From a virus: a stretch of DNA of 26,896 bases. Under the pieces are notes generated by a model that had not been told where the DNA came from, made no database searches, and saw only the letters and a program-made list of their open reading frames with translations. Each line of letters opens with the position of its first letter. Position 1 is the first letter of the stretch. Below are positions 22,631 to 26,896 of this stretch, piece after piece. Location of the stretch: positions 1-26,896 of IMG/VR virus record IMGVR_UViG_3300042518_000616; one strand, given 5' to 3'. Position numbers and translations under genes: made by a program.

Positions 22631-22912
22631 ATGTCAGAACCAACACAACAAAACGAAACATCCAAAACAATACTTGAAGCCTTTTCATTTATTAAGTGTG
22701 AGGATGAGAAACTAAACGAACGAGTCCATGCTATGGCGAGCCTCCTGCATACGGCGGCGATGATGGTAGTCCGATCTGAATCCCGTAAGGGTGAAGGGTT
22801 TGAAGCTATCCGCTATTTGGAAACGGCATTCCTTTACTACAAAGAAAGCCAATTCCGCAAGCGATTCGATAAGGAAGAAGAGAAAGAAGAAGCTCCACGA
22901 ATCATTACATAA
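22631..22912 (+). CDS. Small helical-hairpin protein, possible Acb2-like anti-CBASS protein
   Basis: 93 aa. An N-terminal tail (residues 1-28) is followed by helix 1 at about 29-48 (NERVHAMASLLHTAAMMVV), a short charged turn (RSESRKGEG) and helix 2 at about 56-78 (EAIRYLETAFLYYKESQFRK), then an acidic tail. The two-helix hairpin with an S-R-x(4-5)-[AF]-x-x-x-L-E-x-A-x-x-x-x-x-x-x-x-R pattern resembles the Acb2/Tad1-type hairpin domain of phage proteins that bind cyclic nucleotides and block CBASS or Thoeris signalling. Size, place at the end of the early operon and lack of any other motif are consistent. The resemblance is by eye only. Confidence 0.45.
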   Translation: MSEPTQQNETSKTILEAFSFIKCEDEKLNERVHAMASLLHTAAMMVVRSESRKGEGFEAIRYLETAFLYYKESQFRKRFDKEEEKEEAPRIIT

Positions 22913-22913
22913 G

Positions 22914-22927
22914 TATCGTAACCGATA
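22914..22927. promoter_or_regulatory. Operator-like dyad, copy 8 (TATCGTAACCGATA)
   Basis: Starts two bases after the stop at 22912 and ends ten bases upstream of the P3 -35 hexamer, followed by a run of seven A. Same 14 bases and same trailing A-run as copy 6, which also lies upstream of a TTGACA-N16-TAGATT promoter. Confidence 0.85.
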
Positions 22928-22937
22928 AAAAAAGTAT

Positions 22938-22965
22938 TTGACATTGGTTTTCTCCGTGATAGATT
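22938..22965 (+). promoter_or_regulatory. Promoter P3 for a non-coding RNA locus
   Basis: TTGACA at 22938-22943 and TAGATT at 22960-22965 with a 16-base spacer ending TGA (extended -10 like). Predicted start near 22972. No credible protein gene follows on this strand for more than 2.5 kb, so its product should be RNA. Confidence 0.75.
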
Positions 22966-22966
22966 C

Positions 22967-22983
22967 CTCGTATCCAATACGAG
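22967..22983. promoter_or_regulatory. Dyad at the P3 start site (CTCGTAT-CCA-ATACGAG)
   Basis: Perfect 7-bp arms around a three-base centre, overlapping the predicted transcription start of P3. It could be an operator for a regulator different from the TATCG dyad, or part of a 5' hairpin if transcription starts slightly upstream. Confidence 0.5.
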
Positions 22984-23066
22984 TTCTGACGGACTTTGGA
23001 GATCAATTTTCAGTCAATAAAATGGGTCTGTTGTAGTCCGTCAGCTACGACAGGCCCAATTTTTTT
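22972..23066 (+). ncRNA. Candidate ~95-nt RNA with loop-complementary terminator
   Basis: Runs from the P3 start to the T tract at 23060-23066. The segment CTGACGGACT (22986-22995) is an exact 10-base complement of AGTCCGTCAG (23035-23044), which is the whole 8-nt loop plus two stem bases of the terminator hairpin. The RNA can therefore form either the terminator with a loop-to-upstream pseudoknot or a competing long hairpin. That is the layout of an attenuator or of a compact regulatory RNA. No open frame is present. Transcription is inferred. Confidence 0.6.
23023..23066 (+). terminator. Strong internal hairpin terminator / attenuator
   Basis: TGGGTCTGTTGTAG (23023-23036) and CTACGACAGGCCCA (23045-23058) form a 14-bp stem with two G-U pairs and an 8-nt loop TCCGTCAG, followed by A and seven T. 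Efficient termination is expected, although the loop complementarity to 22986-22995 could modulate it. Confidence 0.8.
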
Positions 23067-23437
23067 GCCACCATTGGATCGTGTAGCCAGCGGGGATGCG
23101 TGAAGGACGCACCGAGAGTAGTCTGCTAAATACTGGTGAAGGAGTGGAGTTGGAATGGCTGCTGAGACTGTTATCCTGCCAACTTAATGCTGTCCTTCGG
23201 GACGACTTGCAATTAGTCAACGAGATTAGACTAGCCTAGGTAAAGGAAGACCGCTGGGCGTGGATTGTTAAGCGAAAGGTGACAACACCCATACTGAAAC
23301 GTATGATTCATTCGGCAAGTTTTCCCAAATTCCTTGGGAGACTTGTCGCTCTGGTTCTGCCCCGCCAGAAACGCAGGAGATTCATTGATCTCCGAGTAGA
23401 ATATATTCTGAATAGTTTCAGAAATAGTTTAGAAAAC
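23067..23437 (+). ncRNA. Large structured RNA candidate (or structured DNA locus)
   Basis: 370 bases without a credible protein gene but with dense hairpins: TGCGT/ACGCA (23097/23107); GTCC-TTCG-GGAC (23192-23203, a UUCG tetraloop); TAGTC/GACTA (23214/23229); CATAC/GTATG (23290/23301); a stem of about 11 bp at 23316-23345; GGAGAT/ATCTCC (23376/23388); and TTCTGAA/TTCAGAA (23406/23417). CCAGCGG (23087-23093) pairs exactly with CCGCTGG (23251-23257), closing a domain of about 170 nt. A transcript from P3 to the bidirectional terminator would be near 500 nt. I do not recognise RNase P, tmRNA, 6S or a group I/II intron core. The large ornate phage RNAs (ROOL, GOLLD) are comparison candidates. Confidence 0.55.
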
Positions 23438-23476
23438 AAAAAAACCAGAAAGGAATTTCTTCCAATCTGGTTTTTA
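23438..23476. terminator. Bidirectional intrinsic terminator
   Basis: AAAAACCAGA and TCTGGTTTTT pair outside an inner GGAA-TTTC-TTCC hairpin. Read rightward it ends in TTTTT; read leftward it is followed by TTTTTTTGTTTTC, so it is strongest for the leftward helicase operon, whose stop lies 20 bases away. It separates that operon from the RNA locus. Confidence 0.8.
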
Positions 23477-23495
23477 AGTTTGGGTGAAACTGGTT

Positions 23496-25121
23496 TTAAA
23501 TCAGATTCTCTTCTTCTTTTGGAGCGAGTGAGATGGTAGGGTCGATGGCCCCGTCATTCAAAAGATCGAGACGCTTTAACTTCTCGTCTAACTTCTCGCA
23601 AATGGATTCTTCGATTGGAACTCCCGCTGCGTAAACCAAAAACTGGATACTTTTGGATTTCCCACCTGCTCTATGCACCCGACCCAACACTTGGCGGGTG
23701 TCGAAAATCGAAGGGCAAGGCATGATTAAGGCTACCCGCGCATGATTGCCGTTCAGATCGTGGAGGTTTAATCCCTCGCGGCACGCTTGGATTATCCCAA
23801 TAATGACTCTCGACTTATCATTCTGGAACGAATCAATCTTGCCTCTTCGGTCAATGTCGTTCTGTCCTCCGTAGATGGCGCAATCGGTCTTCAACTCTTC
23901 CATGAGCCATTCGCGTGTTTCAGTGTAGTTGACTGCGATGAAGATAGAGTTACCTTCTTCGATCAAGTCACGCGCCATTGCTGCCACCGCTGGAGCCTTC
24001 AACATCTCGATCCTCTGCCTTGCTCTGGTTTGCTCTGCGAGAACATTAGCCGAGAAGTTTTCCTGCATCCGTAACTCCTCGATACGATTGCAAAGATCGT
24101 CATACTCACCAGCGATCTTCTTAGCGTTGTCCATGTCGAAGGCTTTTGCTTTGATAAGCGTCTCAGGAAATGCGTCACCCAAGTCTGAGTGGCGAAGTCG
24201 ATTTCCTTTTTCGGGGTAAATGCGGCTATGGAGTTTCTTCAACACCGAATGCCCTCCAGTAAACTGCATACCAAAGCGGGTTTTCCTGCATCCGTTCTGA
24301 CTGAGGAAACGGAAGTAGTCTTTCCCGCCTTGGTGGAGTCCTAAGAACTGACCGATTGCCCACAACTTTGTAGGATCGTCTGCAATGGTAGCAGACAGAG
24401 CAATGGCAGGAATGTTCTGGACTACTGAATCACGGACAAGGAAAGCGTTCTGGGTAGCCTCACCCTTGCCGCGATGAACCTCGTCAAAGACAAGTAGAAC
24501 ATCATCTGGCAGCATGAAGCGGAATGTTTTCTTATGCTCGTCTGTCCATCGGCCTAACTGACTTTTACCAGTCTTCGCCCACTCCCAGCCGCAGATCTCA
24601 AAGACCTCAACGCCCATCATCTTCGCGGCGCGATGCCAGTCGGTAGTGATAGGTTTAGGACAGACAACCGCAATGCGTTTGCCTAACTCTCTGGCGATAC
24701 CTAAAGCGCAAAAGGTTTTCCCTACGCCTGTGGAGTGACCGAGAAGCACCCGATTGTATTTGTTCATCGAAGCAACGCCCATCTGAACGCTCGTCTGCTG
24801 ATACTCAAACAAACCTTCGGGGTGGAGTAGCGGAATCAGATCGAGTTCTGGCACTGCCTCTGTCTGAGTATCGGTTACGATAATCGACTTAAATTTAAGC
24901 TGATCGTCTGACCAGTGCGTCAACTGCCATTCTTCACGGAACTTGCCAAGCTGGATACCAGCATCGGCCATTTGCTTTTTGAATAGCTCTTTGTCCTCAC
25001 CATAAACTTTCCAAAAGGCTTGGGTGATCGGAGCTTTCTTGAGGAGTCGAACGCCTCGCTTAGTGTTGAGTTGAATGGGGTGAGACCACTCAACTGTTGC
25101 CATAAGGTCGTGGATGTTCAT
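23496..25121 (-). CDS. SF2 DEVH-box (SNF2-like) helicase
   Basis: 541 aa. Helicase motifs in order: FEYQQTSVQMG near 105-115 (Q-motif like), Walker A GHSTGVGKT at 128-136, DEVH at 213-216 (LLVFDEVHRG), SAT at 243-245 (ALSATIADD), a C-terminal RecA lobe with YGGQNDIDRRGKIDSF, and motif VI QVLGRVHRAG. The compact length and the IFDTRQVLGRVHR phrase match phage SNF2/DEAD-type helicases that work in replication, recombination or initiation. About 100 N-terminal residues precede the core. Start: ATG overlaps the upstream stop (ATGA), with an AGGAG site six bases before. An operator-like dyad lies inside near its 5' end. Confidence 0.9.
   Translation of the reverse strand: MNIHDLMATVEWSHPIQLNTKRGVRLLKKAPITQAFWKVYGEDKELFKKQMADAGIQLGKFREEWQLTHWSDDQLKFKSIIVTDTQTEAVPELDLIPLLHPEGLFEYQQTSVQMGVASMNKYNRVLLGHSTGVGKTFCALGIARELGKRIAVVCPKPITTDWHRAAKMMGVEVFEICGWEWAKTGKSQLGRWTDEHKKTFRFMLPDDVLLVFDEVHRGKGEATQNAFLVRDSVVQNIPAIALSATIADDPTKLWAIGQFLGLHQGGKDYFRFLSQNGCRKTRFGMQFTGGHSVLKKLHSRIYPEKGNRLRHSDLGDAFPETLIKAKAFDMDNAKKIAGEYDDLCNRIEELRMQENFSANVLAEQTRARQRIEMLKAPAVAAMARDLIEEGNSIFIAVNYTETREWLMEELKTDCAIYGGQNDIDRRGKIDSFQNDKSRVIIGIIQACREGLNLHDLNGNHARVALIMPCPSIFDTRQVLGRVHRAGGKSKSIQFLVYAAGVPIEESICEKLDEKLKRLDLLNDGAIDPTISLAPKEEENLI
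24869..24882. promoter_or_regulatory. Operator-like dyad, copy 9, intragenic (TATCGGTTACGATA)
   Basis: Reverse complement of copies 6-8, so on the helicase coding strand it reads TATCGTAACCGATA, encoding Ile-Val-Thr-Asp. It lies about 240 bases into the helicase gene. Confidence 0.7.
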
Positions 25122-25306
25122 CGTGTTCTCCTCGCGTTATCTAAGGCGCGGCGGCACTGCATCATAAGGAGAGTGTCACCATCGCCATAAGCATCAATAA
25201 CGGCTTCCAATGCTTCCATCATTTCCCGCTTCACTGACTCCCCACTAAGTGGAGAGTCTTTGAATCTGAAGAGGGGTTTCTGTTTGTGCATGGTGTAGGT
25301 TCTCAT
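25118..25306 (-). CDS. Small protein upstream of helicase
   Basis: 62 aa (MRTYTMHKQKPLFRFKDSPL). A basic N-terminus precedes one long helix (ESVKREMMEALEAVIDAYGD) and a basic end (CRRALDNARRTR). Its start overlaps the stop of the 50-aa gene and its stop overlaps the helicase start, both as ATGA, giving a three-gene coupled leftward operon. The start lacks a Shine-Dalgarno and probably depends on coupling. Not recognised. Confidence 0.65.
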   Translation of the reverse strand: MRTYTMHKQKPLFRFKDSPLSGESVKREMMEALEAVIDAYGDGDTLLMMQCRRALDNARRTR

Positions 25307-25455
25307 TTTTTAAATGGAATGGCTTTGATGTTTTTGTTAGGGTAGACAGTAGACCGGAACTTAGGCATTTCGGTTTGCTTTTCAGCCTTCTGCCAGAGAC
25401 GAATGTAAACCTCCGGTGGAAGGCAAGTTGACTCTGTTTTTTCTGTGTAACTCAT
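25303..25455 (-). CDS. Small protein, first gene of the leftward helicase operon
   Basis: A 50-aa gene (MSYTEKTESTCLPPEVYIRL). It has a helix LPPEVYIRLWQKAEKQTE and a basic C-terminus ending AIPFKK. Its stop overlaps the next ATG (ATGA at 25303-25306 on the leftward strand), which is strong support. The leader is CA-rich and nearly free of G. Function unknown. Confidence 0.6.
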   Translation of the reverse strand: MSYTEKTESTCLPPEVYIRLWQKAEKQTEMPKFRSTVYPNKNIKAIPFKK

Positions 25456-25545
25456 GTTATGTTATTAGTTTAGGTTTGGTTTATGTTGTGGTGTTGTGGA
25501 GGGAAATTTGTTGACAAGCGAAAGTGTATAGAATAGAAGGAGAAC
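25456..25545. promoter_or_regulatory. Divergent intergenic region
   Basis: Ninety bases between leftward and rightward operons. Rightward: TTGACA at 25511-25516 with TAGAAG at 25534-25539 (spacer 17) is a possible promoter. It would start at about GTG 25546, so either that mRNA is leaderless or the hexamer match is chance. The AGAAGGAG before GTG looks like a ribosome site. Leftward: no convincing promoter hexamers, but a long leader without G (TAAACCAAACCTAAACTAAT) precedes ATG 25455. Confidence 0.4.
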
Positions 25546-26124
25546 GTGAAACAAGAATATAATGCGGAGACACTCGGAACCCGTGGAGTGAAGCGGGGTA
25601 ATAGGAAATGGGACACGGCGAAAATTGAGGCGTTATACATGGCAGGGGCAGAGCTTGGTGACATTCTCAAGACTGAGGAGTTTTCCAAAATGTCGAAGAA
25701 CTATCTCAAAAATTTGATGGTTCAAGGCCGATGGATTTCCAAAAGGCTCAAGTTGCGTGAAGAGGTAGCAAACACTCTTGCGCCAAAGATGGAAGATGTG
25801 ATGCGGAGGGAAACGGAAAACCATTACAACTTCATGCTCACGCAAATTGCGGAGGAGAGAAAGCAAATCGAAATCAGGAACAAAAGCGGGAACATTAAAG
25901 ACCAAGCAGGAAGGCTCGATGTATTGGCGCAATACGAGAAAATGGCAACGAGAGCATTGGGACTGGATGAGAATAATCTTCACGATAGGAAGGGGTTAAA
26001 TATAAACGCCATGATAAGCCTCCATGTGGAGGGGCCAAAGAAAGCGGAGGACATTACTATTGTTCCCGTGGAATGTTCCAACCCTGTAGAGGGGGAGTTT
26101 GAACCAGTGGAAAGGCAACAATAG
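25546..26124 (+). CDS. Small terminase subunit-like protein
   Basis: 192 aa from GTG 25546, preceded by AGAAGGAG. Residues about 20-70 form a helix-turn-helix-like unit (KWDTAKIEALYMAGAELGDI, then MSKNYLKNLMVQGRWISKR), the usual start of small terminases, with the W-x-x-[KR]-R ending. The middle is a long charged helix (NHYNFMLTQIAEERKQIE) as in the oligomerisation domain, and the C-terminus is variable and acidic. A small terminase binds the packaging site and recruits the ATPase/nuclease. No large terminase follows, because the next genes run leftward, so an ordinary terminase pair is not present in this window. DNA-binding regulator is the alternative. Confidence 0.6.
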   Translation: MKQEYNAETLGTRGVKRGNRKWDTAKIEALYMAGAELGDILKTEEFSKMSKNYLKNLMVQGRWISKRLKLREEVANTLAPKMEDVMRRETENHYNFMLTQIAEERKQIEIRNKSGNIKDQAGRLDVLAQYEKMATRALGLDENNLHDRKGLNINAMISLHVEGPKKAEDITIVPVECSNPVEGEFEPVERQQ

Positions 26125-26158
26125 GTAGAGCAAAATCGTGTCATAAAAAACTATGGAC

Positions 26159-26190
26159 AAAAGGCAGAATAGGATCGGACTATTTCTGCC
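26159..26190 (-). terminator. Intrinsic terminator of the rightmost leftward operon
   Basis: GGCAGAATAG (26163-26172) and CTATTTCTGCC (26180-26190) form a stem with one bulge and a 7-nt loop. On the leftward strand it is followed by TTTTGTCC. The rightward side lacks a T tract, so it mainly serves the leftward genes that end at 26205. Confidence 0.55.
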
Positions 26191-26204
26191 CCTTGTGGAG
26201 GGTA

Positions 26205-26387
26205 TTATTTTAGCTTCGGAACCTTGTAAATATACTTCACCGAGTGATCGTTTCCAAGCCAAGCCGCCCATGTTCGAGGGGCAAGCCTGACATATTCGCC
26301 CGGAGGCATAGGACAATCAGGAACCGGATGCGTCCCCCATCGAAGCATCGTTGCGGGGAGTGGAATGTCGAATTTTACGATAGTCAT
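26205..26387 (-). CDS. Small phage protein of unknown function
   Basis: 60 aa from the ATG at 26387 (MTIVKFDIPLPATMLRWGTH). That start overlaps the upstream gene stop (ATGA) and has a strong AAAGGAG site eight bases upstream. A longer in-frame start at 26492 would run inside the upstream gene and is rejected. Proline-rich, with a PPGEYVRLAPRTWAAW segment. Last gene of a three-gene leftward operon. No family recognised. Confidence 0.65.
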   Translation of the reverse strand: MTIVKFDIPLPATMLRWGTHPVPDCPMPPGEYVRLAPRTWAAWLGNDHSVKYIYKVPKLK

Positions 26388-26623
26388 TTTGAATCTCCTT
26401 TCCAGATAGGGCCGAGGCTTTCCAGATAGCGATACATGGGCGTGCCGATAGGTATGCGGCGGTGAACCCCGTCGCGTCGAATCCATTCGCAATCGTAAAT
26501 TTTTCCTTCACCCGTGAACCACGCCGAGCAATGGCCCGTGAAGTAAGGGGAGGTTATCTTGTGGAGGGCGAATGACTTTGTGGGAAATACGCCGCCTTCA
26601 AAAGTGACTTTTTGGATTTTCAT
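26384..26623 (-). CDS. Small phage protein of unknown function
   Basis: 79 aa (MKIQKVTFEGGVFPTKSFAL). It is rich in beta-type residues and aromatics: TSPYFTGHCSAWFTGEGKIY, CEWIRRDGVHRRIP. GAAGGAA lies just upstream of its ATG, and both ends overlap neighbours as ATGA. No motif recognised; the CEWIRRDG phrase recalls small hydrolase-like or regulatory inserts but is not diagnostic. Confidence 0.6.
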   Translation of the reverse strand: MKIQKVTFEGGVFPTKSFALHKITSPYFTGHCSAWFTGEGKIYDCEWIRRDGVHRRIPIGTPMYRYLESLGPIWKGDSK

Positions 26624-26880
26624 TTTCCTTCGGCTTTAGCGATTGCGGCGCGGGCATGGGCAAGAATATCGGCTCTGGTATCGTTCGGGGAAACGATCAT
26701 GGCGCAAATATCCTGTAATGTGGAGAGTAAATCGGGAGCCGCTGAGATGAGGCGAGCATTTTCTTTCCATGCTAACGCATCGTCGTTTATACTTGCAATT
26801 GTGACATCACTGTGGATTGCAGCTTCATATTCGCCAAAGGTCAAATTCCAATGGCCGGGAGTGTGGAGTGTATTATTCAT
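26620..26880 (-). CDS. Conserved small phage protein (NARLISAAPDLL family)
   Basis: 86 aa. The core WKENARLISAAPDLLSTLQD followed by ARAAIAKAEGK is a very common phage signature: an N-A-[KR]-L-I-A-A-A-P-x-L-L helix and a C-terminal A-R-A-A-I-A-K-A-x-G helix. The family is widespread in phages and prophages, function unknown. It begins the leftward operon and its leader is CA-rich with no G (ACAACACAACACAAAA). The window ends 16 bases upstream of the start, so its promoter is not visible. Confidence 0.75.
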   Translation of the reverse strand: MNNTLHTPGHWNLTFGEYEAAIHSDVTIASINDDALAWKENARLISAAPDLLSTLQDICAMIVSPNDTRADILAHARAAIAKAEGK

Positions 26881-26896
26881 TTTTGTGTTGTGTTGT

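Noticed and set aside
23067-23300. Group I intron core
   Set aside because: GACTA and GCTAAAT-like strings occur, but I could not assemble P3, P4, P6 and P7 pairings, and no gene is interrupted here.
23279-23539. 86-aa rightward reading frame (MTTPILKRMIHSASFPKFLG)
   Set aside because: It runs through several strong hairpins and the bidirectional terminator, into the end of the helicase gene. It has a basic, unpatterned composition and no ribosome site.
26681-26698. Inverted repeat ATCGTT-CGGGGA-AACGAT as a tenth operator
   Set aside because: Arms differ from TATCG/CGATA in spacing; it lies within the coding frame of the 86-aa gene and only resembles the motif.

Overview
This window is part of the genome of a short-tailed (podovirus-like), double-stranded DNA bacteriophage. 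Genes are tightly packed, with many 1-8 bp stop/start overlaps of the ATGA and TAATG type. There is a run of tail-fibre, tail-tube-like and T7 gp14/15/16-like ejection genes, then DNA-metabolism genes, a DEVH-box helicase and a candidate small terminase. Two lipobox-type lipoproteins in the lysis region suggest a diderm (Gram-negative) host; the species cannot be read from the sequence. No integrase, portal, capsid, large terminase, DNA or RNA polymerase, tRNA, CRISPR array or insertion sequence was recognised.

Left part, all rightward. A lysis and host-envelope cassette lies at 19-1728: an Mtd_N-like protein, a lipoprotein with a Cys-His-Asp constellation, an XhlA-like membrane protein, a 52-aa lipoprotein, a 57-aa holin-like protein and a lysin with an HxG...SxGC motif. 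Tail fibres follow: a three-block collagen-like fibre, a YadA-head-like fibre ending in a peptidase S74 chaperone, and a beta-rich fibre. Then come a large tail protein, a small putative tip protein, a tail-tube-A-like protein, a cupin and three putative ejection proteins, the last of 1960 aa, reaching 18720.

Middle part, 18717-22912. The late operon ends in a strong intrinsic terminator. Around it are two promoters identical in both hexamers and spacing (TTGACA-N16-TAGATT). An early operon follows: two small proteins, a Cas4/RecB-like nuclease, a small protein, an SSB-like protein with an acidic EIPW tail, a ParB-like/helical DNA-binding candidate and two small proteins, the last resembling the Acb2 helical hairpin.

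Right part. At 22914-23476 a third copy of the same promoter drives a protein-free stretch of about 500 bases packed with hairpins, including an internal terminator whose 8-nt loop is complementary to an upstream segment. It ends at a bidirectional terminator facing a leftward operon (50-aa protein, 62-aa protein, SF2 helicase). A small-terminase candidate runs rightward at 25546, and a second leftward operon of three small genes closes the window.

Two signals cut across the gene map. Nine copies of the 14-bp dyad TATCG-N4-CGATA are spread from 1742 to 24882, both between and inside genes, resembling a phage-wide operator or stoperator system. The structured RNA locus at 22.9-23.5 kb is the best candidate for something undescribed.
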